From NCBI GenBank assembly GCA_963824415.1, contig CAWGPM010000005.1, forward strand, positions 372,001 through 436,000: a DNA stretch of 64,000 nucleotides, read 5' to 3'. Source of the stretch: JABDQA01 sp963824415 (lineage in GTDB: Bacteria > Desulfobacterota > Desulfobulbia > Desulfobulbales > Desulfocapsaceae). The notes beneath the pieces were generated by a model. The model was given only the letters and a program-made list of their open reading frames with translations, did not search any database and was not told the origin of the DNA. A program made the translations under genes and the position numbers. Of the stretch, positions 34,191 through 43,728 are shown one piece after another; the first letter of the stretch is position 1, and the number at the start of each line of letters is the position of its first letter.

Positions 34191-35363
34191 TTAGCTATCG
34201 GGCACCAGGAGCCAATAGGGCAGCCCGTTTCTGCTGGAGCGCACCAGCGAGGTTCGCTGATCAGCGGGCTTGCCCTGGTTAAGCAGCTCGATCAGATCCT
34301 CTATGACTTCAGGGTTGAAGAGGTGGTATAGATGGCCCGATATCCTGGTACTGTTCAACGCGGAGATATCCACCATCTCAACGCCATCGAGAATACGCAG
34401 CTGTTCCCCGGCCTGGCCGAGCCGCCGATAGCCGTGCACCTCCTGGGAAAGCCGCAGGGCTCTGTCGTTGTCCGAAACGTAGACAGTAATTCGCCGGGCC
34501 ATGGTGCTCAGCTGCGGCAGTTCAGTCTGAAAAATATCGGCGTCTATGTCGGGAGCGATGAGCACCAGCTCGTTCAAAATGGGTTCCTTCTGCTCACGAT
34601 AGGCCATGCGCACCAGCGCCTGCACAGCTCCCCTGGCACCGAGGCTGTGGGCCACAAGATCCAGACGGCCGTTGCCGATCCGTGCGCTCAGATCATCGAG
34701 AAAACGCGCCATATAGGGGACACTCCAGACCAGGTCAGCTTCATCCCAGGTATATTTCAGCATATTTCCGTCGGCCGGCCAGCTGAACAGCAGCAGCCGC
34801 TCGTCAAGCCCCAGGGCCCGCTGAAACAAAGCGCTGCGGCGACAGCTTTTTTCAAAATCGATATTGTATCCATGAAAATACAAAACCAGGTTGCCGCTGT
34901 TGTCGCGGGAGAAGTTTTCCACCTCCCGGTAAAGATTTTTTCGCGGTACTTTCCGGATAGCGGTCAATTCGATCTTCTCATCCGGGATATAAAATGGAAC
35001 CGAATTGGCCAGGTCTTCCAGTCCCCAGACCGGGGAAAAGGAGACGCTGCAGACGCCCGCCTGCATTTCACCACGGCTGCCTCCAAAAAACTTTGCCGGA
35101 TCCTGGTTGCCGGTCTGATTGCGCAGGGTCACAAAGGATACGTCAATATGCTCCTTCTTTTCTGTCATTGCCGAAAGTCCGCCTCCTGGATCTTGCTGCT
35201 GTGATACCGCTGTTCCTGGAGCACACAGCAAAAGTATAATCGCGCATATCACCCATTTGGCCCTGCGCAGTATTTCTGCTGGCAAGCAGGTTGTCATCGG
35301 CCCGGGAGGTTCTGCGGGTGGCTTGTTAAGCCGCACCGAAAATAAATACATAATACGGGGCAT
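34191..35363 (-). CDS. Exported alpha/beta hydrolase (DUF900 type)
   Basis: A 390-residue protein. After a long basic N-region there is a signal-like helix (KWVICAIILLLCAPGTAVS). The hydrolase part shows GNLVLYFHGYNIDF (strand and oxyanion region), LLLFSWPADGNML, and the nucleophile elbow LVAHSLGARGAVQAL with Ser in AHSLG. The late acid and His lie probably near DIDADIF and SGHLYHLF. DUF900 proteins are lipase/esterase-like, with unknown substrates. The start is uncertain: the ATG at 35363 has GGGGA upstream, while the internal Met at 35297 gives a more usual signal peptide. Confidence 0.82.
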   Translation of the reverse strand: MPRIMYLFSVRLNKPPAEPPGPMTTCLPAEILRRAKWVICAIILLLCAPGTAVSQQQDPGGGLSAMTEKKEHIDVSFVTLRNQTGNQDPAKFFGGSRGEMQAGVCSVSFSPVWGLEDLANSVPFYIPDEKIELTAIRKVPRKNLYREVENFSRDNSGNLVLYFHGYNIDFEKSCRRSALFQRALGLDERLLLFSWPADGNMLKYTWDEADLVWSVPYMARFLDDLSARIGNGRLDLVAHSLGARGAVQALVRMAYREQKEPILNELVLIAPDIDADIFQTELPQLSTMARRITVYVSDNDRALRLSQEVHGYRRLGQAGEQLRILDGVEMVDISALNSTRISGHLYHLFNPEVIEDLIELLNQGKPADQRTSLVRSSRNGLPYWLLVPDS

Positions 35364-35425
35364 CGGTTTGTCCCCGGTCGCAAACCGAATATACCACAGC
35401 GCCTGTCTGAATGAATCGACATAGG

Positions 35426-36055
35426 CTAATAAGTCAGCAATGGCGTTTTACCGAACTGTGTCGGATTGGCTGCCTGGCCGAGGATAAAATCGGCCACATC
35501 GCGGCGCGAGATACGCTTCGCGGTTACCCCGCGCAAATCGGTGAGAATTCGATAGGTTCCGGTGCGGGGCCCGTTGGTAAGCCCCGCCGGGCGCACGATC
35601 AGCCAGGGGACATCACTGGCTTTGATAATCTGCTCTTCGATATCTTTATCTGCGTATATAGTACTGAGCAGCAGCGGCTGAAAAATTTTGTCGTACAAAA
35701 ATCCGCCGTGTCCCCTGCTGTCCCCCGCTCCAATGCCGGTAACCGCGATCAGTTTCTGGCCCGGGTTTGCTTTAGCTGCAGCAATGAGATTGGCCGCTCC
35801 GATCGAAAAAAGATCCACCTTATTAAAGGTTATCGGCACACCGATACAGGAACAGACAAGGTCCTGCCCCTGGGCCGCCCCAAGCACCGATTCGCGATCT
35901 CGCACATCACCCTGGACCACGGAGAGCCGGGGATCATTTATCGTGGCTTTCTCTGGATTTCTGGCCAGCACGCGCAGCCGATGATCTTCTTTCAGTGCTT
36001 CTTCAAGCAACACCCGTCCGATACCGCGGCTCGCTCCAATTATTAGAATATTCAT
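35426..36055 (-). CDS. NAD(P)-binding SDR-like protein (atypical, NmrA/NAD(P)H-binding)
   Basis: A 209-residue protein with the Rossmann motif ILIIGASRGIGRVLL at the N-terminus, followed by VVQGDVRDRESV, DLVCSCIGVP and KLIAVTGIGAGDSRGHGG. There is no YxxxK catalytic pair of classical SDRs, so it belongs to the atypical NAD(P)H-binding group. The later WLIVRPAGLTNGP and ISRRDVADFIL blocks are typical. The substrate is unknown. The ATG at 36053-36055 follows GAGG; an ATG 15 nt upstream is in frame. It is monocistronic by spacing. Confidence 0.85.
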   Translation of the reverse strand: MNILIIGASRGIGRVLLEEALKEDHRLRVLARNPEKATINDPRLSVVQGDVRDRESVLGAAQGQDLVCSCIGVPITFNKVDLFSIGAANLIAAAKANPGQKLIAVTGIGAGDSRGHGGFLYDKIFQPLLLSTIYADKDIEEQIIKASDVPWLIVRPAGLTNGPRTGTYRILTDLRGVTAKRISRRDVADFILGQAANPTQFGKTPLLTY

Positions 36056-36296
36056 TTGCGCCTCTATCATGGAGCCAGTCTGCCAGGGATCCGGCTAAGA
36101 CCAGTTCGCTAAAGTTTATGAGAATTCTGGGAAGGCCTGATCAGGTGATCGCCTTTTATGATAAATGATAATGCCTGAATTGCTTCACAACAAACAAAGG
36201 GTCGAAGCAATGATCGCATAACATCGCGCACAAGGATAATGGTTGCCGGCTGGAAATGCAGGTTCGCAGGACATTACCAGACTATTTTCTATGCAG

Positions 36297-37493
36297 TTAG
36301 GTGAACCAGTGTCTCGTTTTCAAGCAGAATTTCACCAGCATCAGCATCACCGGAACTTCGATCAACACCCCGACTACCGTGGCCAGAGCTGCGCCGGATG
36401 AAAGACCGAACAGCATTACGGCGGTGGCAATGGCCACCTCGAAGTGGTTCGAAGCCCCGATCATCGCTGCCGGTGCGGCATCCTCGTAGCTCAGCTTGAG
36501 CTTTCGGGCAAGGCCATAGCCAAGGAAAAAGATCAGCACGGTCTGAAGAAAAAGTGGAACGGAAATCCAGACGATGGTGAGCGGATTGGCCAGGATCACT
36601 TCACCCTTGAAGCTGAAAAGCAGGACCAGGGTGATCAGCAATGCACTGATTGTCACCGGGGTTAACAGATGCAGAAAACGTTCTCTGAACCAGGCTTCGC
36701 CATATCTGCCAATCAACCAGGTTCTGGAAAAATAACCAGCCACCAGCGGCAGCGCAACATAGATAGCCACCGACAGCAGCAGCGCCTGCCACGGCACCGG
36801 CAGCCGGCCTACCCCGAGCAGGAATCCGCCGAGCACCCCGTAGAGGATGAGCATGGTCAGTGAATTGAGTGCGACCATAACAAGGGTCAGTCCGTCGTTG
36901 CCTCGGGACAGATATCCCCAGACCAGCACCATGGCAGTACATGGGGCGATGCCGAGCAGGATGCAGCCGGCGAAGTAGGATCGCCACAATGGAATCTGCA
37001 GCATTTTCATACCGTCCTGCAGAACCACGGTACCCGCACCATGTACCGCCCCAACCGCCAGATCGAGACCAAACGGCATCTTGACCAGGTCGACCGCCTC
37101 CGAACCGATCAGGGTTTTGAACAGATAGCCAAGAAAAAGCAGTCCGATCGCATACATCGTGAAGGGCTTGACAGCCCAGTTGATAAACAGCGTCAGAAAC
37201 ACCGGCCTGGTGTTTCTCCCAGCTTTGATAACCGCACCAAAGTCGATCTTTACCATGATCGGATACATCATGAAAAAAAGGCAGACCGCAATCGGAATCG
37301 AGACCACCGGCGCCCCATTAACGCTCAGGGCCATCGAATCAAGGGCGTGAGCCAGACCGGGAGCAAGCTTGCCAAGACCGATGCCCGCAATTATGCACAA
37401 ACCGACCCAGAGGGTAAGAAAGCGCTCGAAAATACTGGACATGTGTCTTTCATTGTTTTGAACAGGATTTCTGTCGGTATCTGAGTTGCTCAT
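36297..37493 (-). CDS. acr3: Arsenite efflux transporter, ACR3 family
   Basis: An inner membrane carrier that expels arsenite. The 398-residue chain has about ten membrane segments. The ACR3 motifs are LFINWAVKPFTMYAIGLLF, GIAPCTAMVLVWGYLSRG with the essential Cys, and AAPAAMIGASNHFEVAIATAV. Two starts are possible: the ATG at 37493 (AGGGAG is very close) or the ATG at 37442, which matches the core family start SSIFERFLTLWVG. It lies 32 nt after the arsenate reductase gene in the same direction. No ArsR gene or site was recognised. Confidence 0.92.
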   Translation of the reverse strand: MSNSDTDRNPVQNNERHMSSIFERFLTLWVGLCIIAGIGLGKLAPGLAHALDSMALSVNGAPVVSIPIAVCLFFMMYPIMVKIDFGAVIKAGRNTRPVFLTLFINWAVKPFTMYAIGLLFLGYLFKTLIGSEAVDLVKMPFGLDLAVGAVHGAGTVVLQDGMKMLQIPLWRSYFAGCILLGIAPCTAMVLVWGYLSRGNDGLTLVMVALNSLTMLILYGVLGGFLLGVGRLPVPWQALLLSVAIYVALPLVAGYFSRTWLIGRYGEAWFRERFLHLLTPVTISALLITLVLLFSFKGEVILANPLTIVWISVPLFLQTVLIFFLGYGLARKLKLSYEDAAPAAMIGASNHFEVAIATAVMLFGLSSGAALATVVGVLIEVPVMLMLVKFCLKTRHWFT

Positions 37494-37525
37494 CTCCCTG
37501 GGCTATTTCTCTGGAGGTATGTTTA

Positions 37526-37981
37526 TTATTTCGAATATGCTTCCAGCGACTCCGGAAGCAAGGCCACAAAGGCTCTGATTTGATCTCGTACCTGCCGATA
37601 GCAGTCCAGTTGCGCCTGGCGGTCTCCGCCACGCTTGGCAACTGACTCGGCCAGAGCAGGCGGGTCGGCAAAGCCGACATGAATCATTCTCCCCCCGCCT
37701 TCAAATATCGGACATGATTCCCTGGCCTGATCGCAGACGGTGACGATGTAGTCGAACCTGAGATCATCAAGTTCGTCGAGATGTTTGGACTGGTGCCCGG
37801 AAATATCGACACCGGCCTCGCCCATCACCATCACCGCCGACTCATTCAAGCCATGGGTCTCTGTACCTGCCGAGAAAACCTCAATCCGATCACCATTCAA
37901 ATACCGCGTCCAGCCCTCGGCCATCTGTGAACGGCATGAGTTACCGGTACAGAGAAAGAGCAGCCGGATTTTCTCAGCCAT
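37526..37981 (-). CDS. arsC: Arsenate reductase, thioredoxin-coupled ArsC
   Basis: Reduces arsenate to arsenite for export by ACR3. The 151-residue protein is of the low-molecular-weight tyrosine phosphatase fold, with the P-loop Cys11-TGNSC-Arg17 (CX5R). The additional redox pair Cys83 and Cys90 (TVCDQARESCPIF) matches the Cys10/Cys82/Cys89 arrangement of the Staphylococcus enzyme, pointing to thioredoxin as reductant. The ATG at 37979-37981 follows GGAG at 6 nt; a longer frame upstream runs into the lipoprotein gene and is not used. Confidence 0.95.
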   Translation of the reverse strand: MAEKIRLLFLCTGNSCRSQMAEGWTRYLNGDRIEVFSAGTETHGLNESAVMVMGEAGVDISGHQSKHLDELDDLRFDYIVTVCDQARESCPIFEGGGRMIHVGFADPPALAESVAKRGGDRQAQLDCYRQVRDQIRAFVALLPESLEAYSK

Positions 37982-38066
37982 AGAGGACTCCGCGTTTTCG
38001 CTTCTGGGCTCTGTTGGCTCCGCCTTCATCTCAACGCTGGTCCTCTGGTTAGCGCTGCCTTCGAGG

Positions 38067-39938
38067 CTACTGAATCGCCTGGGGGGTAAGCACCGGCAGA
38101 GGCCGCCCGGTTGTGGGAGGTGCGGGAGAAGTTTCCGGTGTTTCGAGATCAAAAGGATCTGCTTCATCCATACTCGGAGCCGGCGTCTCCTGCATTCTGG
38201 CACGCTCCTTTTCCTGCTGCTCAATAGTGGACAGCAGCATCGGGTCGAGTTCGTTCATCTTTTTTTCGACCATACGGATATTGCCTTCAACTTTATTGCT
38301 GATATCCACTTGAGGATATTTCAACAAAATGTCTTTGAGTACCCGACGCGACTGAACCAGCAGATCTTTTCTGCTCTGGATATCGTCGGTTTTGGTGGAG
38401 CGCACAAAGAAGTCCGCCGCGATGCGTCGCGCGTCTCTGGCGGCCTGCTCTGAAATTTCGGCTATTTTTTCATCTGCCCGGACAGCAAATTCAGTGCCCT
38501 GCAAAGTATTCAATGCCGCAATAGCACCGTCGGGATCGCCGCTGTCAGCCAGGGCCATGGCCTCATTCCAGGTGCGCTGCAGGCCCTGAATCTGCTCAAG
38601 TTTTGCAGTCTCTCGATCGGCCGCTTCAGCCAGAATCAATTCGTCGAGTCGCTGCTTGAGCTGCTCATTTCTGTCAGGAGCCAGGTTTTGTGCAGGGATC
38701 ATCTGCAGCTTATCCAGCGCCAGTTGAAACTGTTTTTCTTCCGCCAGTCGATCCGCCTCCGCCAGCGCATCAGTGAACCAGGCCTCGGCATCGATCATGG
38801 ACTGTTCCTTGATCACATCAACATTGGATGAGACCGGCGAATAGGGATACTGCTGCAGGAACTCCTCCGCTTTCCAGACAACGGTATAGCCGTCAGCCTC
38901 TGGAATGTATCTGAGATAGGCTCGCAACAGTTCGGAATAATCGGTGAGTTCGGGGCTACCCTTCATACTGCGCTCCAGCATCAGTAACTGAAGCCTGGTC
39001 CACTCCTGGGACGCAGAACTTTTCTGGTAGTCTGCAGTGAGCTTTTCATACTGGGTCTGGGCATCAAAAAAGTTGCCCGAGGCAGTATAAATATCGGCAA
39101 GTTTTTTGCGAAGAGACAGCAGATCGGTGGGTTTTTGTGAAGACCCGCTCATTTCGTCAACGATCTTCTGATAAATCTCCGCCGCTCTGGTCGGCTGGTC
39201 GAGGTAAAGCAGTGCATCGGCATAAAACAGATTCGCTTCCCGGCCAAGCTGCTCACGCTGTTGGGCAGGAATCTGCGACCAGACCTCAACCACGTCTTCC
39301 CAGGCCTTATTATTATAGTGCTTGGCAAGCACTGCTTCGACTCCGCTTGGGGCGCCGGTTCCGCCTGCTACCATGAGGCCTGCAGAGCCCGGGGGTCTAA
39401 GCAATTTGCCGCAGTCCCCGTCAAGAAATTCAATATCTTTTTTCTGCAGTTCGATAATGTCGGTCTTTGTCAGAGTAGGCTGGCCCGAGTTTTTGCCAAG
39501 CAGCTGATCGCGCAGGCTCTGGTACCCGGTCATAAGGCGCTGCAGGTCTCGAAAGCAGTCAACCATGGTCTGGGTCTGTTGGGGGTCGAGACTGGCCACC
39601 GTGGATTGCGCATCACGCTCTTTCCATATACCGAATTTCTGTTGATACTCGAGAATTCTGCTATTGACATAGCCGACTGGCAGAGATGCCCGGTCGGGTT
39701 CGATCGCACCAGCCTCGCTGTCGCTCTCCACAATCGAGTCGGTCATCCGATCGAATCCGGCCTCACCCGGTCTGGCAACGGGCGTCTCCACCACTTCTCC
39801 AGCCGGCTGGCCCGGCGTCTGGGCGGTTGGATAGCTGCCTTCTCCCTGCACCCGGGGCGGTACTACCTCGGTCTGGGCGCAACTGATCAGCAGGGTCCCA
39901 ACTAAAGACAATACGGCCAGACTCGGTGCAATTTTCAT
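38067..39938 (-). CDS. Large tetratricopeptide-like lipoprotein
   Basis: A 623-residue exported lipoprotein. The signal ends in a lipobox-like LLISC (Cys at about 20). The middle region (about 200-520) is rich in helix pairs resembling TPR repeats (YADALLYLDQPTRAAEIYQKI, ELAEADRLAEEKQFQLALDKL-like runs). The C-terminal tail is proline-rich (about 580-623). TPR lipoproteins usually act as scaffolds for envelope assembly. It is the first gene upstream of arsC but unrelated to arsenic. It follows the large PBP gene, so an envelope role is plausible but inferred. Confidence 0.72.
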   Translation of the reverse strand: MKIAPSLAVLSLVGTLLISCAQTEVVPPRVQGEGSYPTAQTPGQPAGEVVETPVARPGEAGFDRMTDSIVESDSEAGAIEPDRASLPVGYVNSRILEYQQKFGIWKERDAQSTVASLDPQQTQTMVDCFRDLQRLMTGYQSLRDQLLGKNSGQPTLTKTDIIELQKKDIEFLDGDCGKLLRPPGSAGLMVAGGTGAPSGVEAVLAKHYNNKAWEDVVEVWSQIPAQQREQLGREANLFYADALLYLDQPTRAAEIYQKIVDEMSGSSQKPTDLLSLRKKLADIYTASGNFFDAQTQYEKLTADYQKSSASQEWTRLQLLMLERSMKGSPELTDYSELLRAYLRYIPEADGYTVVWKAEEFLQQYPYSPVSSNVDVIKEQSMIDAEAWFTDALAEADRLAEEKQFQLALDKLQMIPAQNLAPDRNEQLKQRLDELILAEAADRETAKLEQIQGLQRTWNEAMALADSGDPDGAIAALNTLQGTEFAVRADEKIAEISEQAARDARRIAADFFVRSTKTDDIQSRKDLLVQSRRVLKDILLKYPQVDISNKVEGNIRMVEKKMNELDPMLLSTIEQQEKERARMQETPAPSMDEADPFDLETPETSPAPPTTGRPLPVLTPQAIQ

Positions 39939-40132
39939 CGGATTATTCTCTTGTAATTAGTATTTCGTTTACGGGTAATCGGTTTATGATTTTAAACATC
40001 TAGATTGTAATAACCCAATGCTGAAAACGCAAAAAAAGAAAGATAAAAACTTTCTATGGGTCAAAGATCCCTTGCACTCAGGCTGATCTGTTCAGTAAAT
40101 CAGGTCCTGCAGGTGGGCGCGAGTGAAGCGGG

Positions 40133-43100
40133 TTATGGTTGGGGTGCCGCCACTTCCGGGCTGGCCACAGCAGAGCTGGGAACAACATCAACCCTCTTTG
40201 GTATCTGATTCAGCCAGAACGGAGCAAAGCTGCGGGCCGGCCTGAATGTCCCCTCCGGGCTTCTTGCCCCAAAAGTGATGATCGACGGCTGGTAGCGATC
40301 GAGCGGGTCCACCTTCTGCAAAGGATAGATCAGTCTGCCGCCGTCTGATTTTGCTACGGCAAGGTTTTCCTGCCCTATATCGTGGCGTTCGATTGCCAGG
40401 CCGTAAAAACTGAGATCCACCGGGTCGAGACCAGCGGCGAAATCTTCACGCGAAACGATCGCGTTGACGATATCGGTCCAGGCAGGCAGCGCCCCCAGCG
40501 AACCGGTGACCCGGGTCGCTCTGCGCCGCATCGGCTTATTATTGTCGTAACCGACGTAAACGCCGACCCCGTAGCCGCCATCGATGACCATGGCATTGCC
40601 CTCCTCGTTCAGCAGCGGCAAGTAGCCGAAAAAAGAGGCATTGGTATAGCTGTTGGCGGTACCTGTTTTGCCAAACAGCGGGACCGAAAGATCAAGCTCG
40701 TCGAGACGCTCCTGCTGCTTCTCAGCGCTGCTCATTTTCACATGCGTATCAGCATATCTGCCGGTGCCGAACTTGACGGTATTTTCGAGGATATGACCTA
40801 GAACCAGGGCTGTTTTTGTTGAAACGCCGCGACGTTTGGAAGGCTCCGGGCGAAACAGGACCAGCCCGTCTTCCGATTCAATGCGGTCAATGATCGCCAG
40901 CGTATCGTTGATTTCCCCGTTTTCCTCGGTAAAGAGATTGATTTCTCCGCTGATCAGCCCCTCATAAACTCGAGTGGTTTCAAGCAGCGTAACCACGTTT
41001 GAGCCCAGCGGAAAGGAAAGCACCGGTTCGAGTTCGCTTTCGATACCTAAAAAGCGGCCGAAGGCCATCAGATATTGGAGCCCGACCATGATCCGGTAGT
41101 CGTCAACATACTGCAGGACTTCCATGCTGTAAGGCAAGGCTCCGGACAGTTTCTGATATTCACTCTGGAGCTGGGCGGCAACGAAATCAAAGGCTCCGAC
41201 AGAAATTGTGTTTCCGATTCTGATTCCCTCAATAAAAGCTTTTTCTTCAAACGGGTCGAGCCGCTCAAACAGGCTTCGCAGCTGCCAGCCACTGACCGCC
41301 TCGGCCGATTCAGGCGCATACGCTGGAAAATCGAATATATAGATCCCGCTGCTTCGATCGAAGAACAATCGGCCTCCATTTGACGGCGGTTTCGAAGGTG
41401 AATCAGCTGCCGAATTAAAACCTGTATTGGCGTCGATAAGAAACCTGAGCTGCCGGTTAAGCTCTGAGAAGCTCAGAAAATTTCTGATCAGAATCTTTTT
41501 GCGCAGGAAAAGCTCATTGCGCTCCTGTTCGGATCCCCCAGCTTCCCTCAGTTGCTGAGCTAGTTCCCGTTGAAACTGGTCAAACCCAAGCCCGTAGTGC
41601 ATCCCCTGAACTGCCCCGTACTCTTCGCCAAAACCCGCAAAGATAAGATCGTCCTCGATCGAAACGACGGTCTTGCGATAGGCCGCCTGCCGCAATACAT
41701 CCTGGTCGATCACAATGCCGAAACGGTCCCGGATTCTGGAGCGAAACAGGCGATAAGGTTCCGGTTCCCCGTCGACAACTCTCGGGGTCATTCCGAGATA
41801 CTCCGCCACATCTTCAAACTGCGATTGGCTGAGATGATCGCAGAGATGCGCCGCCAGCCAGACCGAGGCCAGATTCTCCGAGCGCACCCCGGCCCAGCTC
41901 ATGCTCACCTGCTCGCTGTCCGGTGTATGATCCGGGCGCGGGAAATAGGCCTGATTCTGATAGATGAAAACGTCTCGTCTGTTGGGCAACAGATCGGCTG
42001 CATTCCAGCCCAGTTGAAGCGCTGCCGCATATACGAACGGCTTGTAAGACGAACCCATGGTTCTTTTGCCATAGACGGCCCGGTTGAAAAACCGATTTTC
42101 CACCCCGCCGGCAACCGAGATAATACGGCCATTGCGCAGCACGATCGCCCCGCCCTGCACCTCCGGAAAGCGCTCCAGGTCGAAGCGGAGACCAGACTGC
42201 TCGTCAACGCTCCTAACACTTACCCAGACCCGGTCACCTTCCTGCAACTGCTCCAACAAATGCAGGAAATCTTCCGGCTTCGTTTCAGCCCAGGGGTTTT
42301 TCTGCCATTTAACCCGGGCATCAACCAGCGCCTGGAGTCCGTCGCGGTCGATGATGCCTCTGGTATCATCGATGCCGACATCGACCTCGACGCTGAGCTG
42401 GTCTTTGTCTCGACTGATCGCAGTTATCGTACCGAACAGAAAATTTCCGGTGTCGAGGCTACGATCACCAAGGTAGTCGATATCTGCCAGGTCTTTCTGG
42501 ACTTCATCGCGCTCGTAACCCCGCAGCCGTACATCCAGGATGGAAAGCTGTTTTCTGAGGGCAGACAGGGTCTTACGCTGAATCGACTGCTCCACGCTGG
42601 TGATAACTCTGATACCCGAGGTGGCTATATTATCGAAGCCGTGCACACTCATCGCATCGAGAACCCGCTTGGAGGCTACCGCTTCAGTGACCAGTTCCAT
42701 CACGTAATCAAGCGCATAACCAACCTTGCCCTGATTGAATGGAATGTCGGCATATCTGGCATGCTGGTAGTCCAGATCGCTGATGGTACCCATTTCACGC
42801 ATCTTTGCCAGAACATAGCCCACCCGACTTTTGCCTCGCTCCACGGCCTCATCGACTTTTTGCCCTTTTTTGATAAAGGGATTGTAATAATTCGGGCGCT
42901 TGACGCTGCCGGCGATGTAGGCGGCTTCGATCAGGGTCAGTTCACCAGGTGTCTTGTCGAAATAATAGCGGGCGGCAACACCAAGGCCATGACCGTTTCC
43001 GGAGACGTAAAACTGATTGCAGTAAAACTCCAGGATCTGCTCTTTGGAATAGTGATATTCGAGGCGCAGTGCGTAAATCAGTTCTTTGAACTTTGCCTGA

Positions 43101-43525
43101 TAGGAACGCTCCTGCCGCTTGAACAGGTTTTTAGCGGTCTGCTGGGTCAGCGTGCTGCCTCCCTGCACGACACGGCCGGCCTCGATATTTTTTATGGCTG
43201 CCCGGGTAATTCCCTGAATATCGAAGCCGAAATGACTGAAGAAACGGTTGTCTTCCGCCGCCACCAGCGCATCGATAAATATTGTTGGAATTTCTTCATA
43301 TTCAATATACTGCCGGTGCGCATCCTCAAAGAAAACGCCGAGCGGCGTTACGCCATCGTTATAGTATACCGGGCTTTCACGACCAAGTATCGAGCGGATA
43401 TTTTCCTTGGCTATCTCATCCCCCGGCTCAACGACAACAAACCAGTATAGTGCAGCACCGGCTCCAATCACCAGGAGCAGAAGAAGCAGCACAAGCGAGG
43501 CAAAAATCTTTTTAAGCATATGCAA
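40133..43525 (-). CDS. Very large class A penicillin-binding protein (PBP1-like)
   Basis: A bifunctional glycosyltransferase-transpeptidase that builds peptidoglycan; 1130 residues, against about 650-850 for most class A PBPs. An N-terminal anchor (about 5-30) is followed by the GT51 motif with Glu91 (EDNRFFSHFGFD) and QGGSTLTQQTAKNLF. The transpeptidase motifs are Ser492-x2-Lys495 (GSSYKP), Ser549-Glu-Asn551 and KTG at 953-955 (GKTGTANSYTNAS). About 400 residues separate SxN from KTG, some 250 more than usual. Between GT and TP lies an OB-like region (about 355-450). ATG at 43525, or at 43519 (MLKKIF). No Shine-Dalgarno is clear. Confidence 0.92.
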   Translation of the reverse strand: MHMLKKIFASLVLLLLLLVIGAGAALYWFVVVEPGDEIAKENIRSILGRESPVYYNDGVTPLGVFFEDAHRQYIEYEEIPTIFIDALVAAEDNRFFSHFGFDIQGITRAAIKNIEAGRVVQGGSTLTQQTAKNLFKRQERSYQAKFKELIYALRLEYHYSKEQILEFYCNQFYVSGNGHGLGVAARYYFDKTPGELTLIEAAYIAGSVKRPNYYNPFIKKGQKVDEAVERGKSRVGYVLAKMREMGTISDLDYQHARYADIPFNQGKVGYALDYVMELVTEAVASKRVLDAMSVHGFDNIATSGIRVITSVEQSIQRKTLSALRKQLSILDVRLRGYERDEVQKDLADIDYLGDRSLDTGNFLFGTITAISRDKDQLSVEVDVGIDDTRGIIDRDGLQALVDARVKWQKNPWAETKPEDFLHLLEQLQEGDRVWVSVRSVDEQSGLRFDLERFPEVQGGAIVLRNGRIISVAGGVENRFFNRAVYGKRTMGSSYKPFVYAAALQLGWNAADLLPNRRDVFIYQNQAYFPRPDHTPDSEQVSMSWAGVRSENLASVWLAAHLCDHLSQSQFEDVAEYLGMTPRVVDGEPEPYRLFRSRIRDRFGIVIDQDVLRQAAYRKTVVSIEDDLIFAGFGEEYGAVQGMHYGLGFDQFQRELAQQLREAGGSEQERNELFLRKKILIRNFLSFSELNRQLRFLIDANTGFNSAADSPSKPPSNGGRLFFDRSSGIYIFDFPAYAPESAEAVSGWQLRSLFERLDPFEEKAFIEGIRIGNTISVGAFDFVAAQLQSEYQKLSGALPYSMEVLQYVDDYRIMVGLQYLMAFGRFLGIESELEPVLSFPLGSNVVTLLETTRVYEGLISGEINLFTEENGEINDTLAIIDRIESEDGLVLFRPEPSKRRGVSTKTALVLGHILENTVKFGTGRYADTHVKMSSAEKQQERLDELDLSVPLFGKTGTANSYTNASFFGYLPLLNEEGNAMVIDGGYGVGVYVGYDNNKPMRRRATRVTGSLGALPAWTDIVNAIVSREDFAAGLDPVDLSFYGLAIERHDIGQENLAVAKSDGGRLIYPLQKVDPLDRYQPSIITFGARSPEGTFRPARSFAPFWLNQIPKRVDVVPSSAVASPEVAAPQP

Positions 43526-43728
43526 AACTAGTGTATATGGATGAAACCGACCCGTTAAGCTATATAAAATGGGATCAATTTCCTTGCTTTCAAGAGCATA
43601 TCAGGTTTAAATAACGTAATTTTACCCATTTTTTTTGAAGAGACTCTACCTTGTTACCGGAGATATCACAACCCGGTTTCAGCGATGTCTCCTATCTACA
43701 AACCAGATTTCGCAATCAAAATTTATAC

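Noticed and set aside
36140..36165. A small hairpin (AGGC with GCCT, around CTGATCAG) followed by TTTT between the SDR-like gene and acr3.
   Set aside because: It points to the plus strand, where no gene ends; probably chance.
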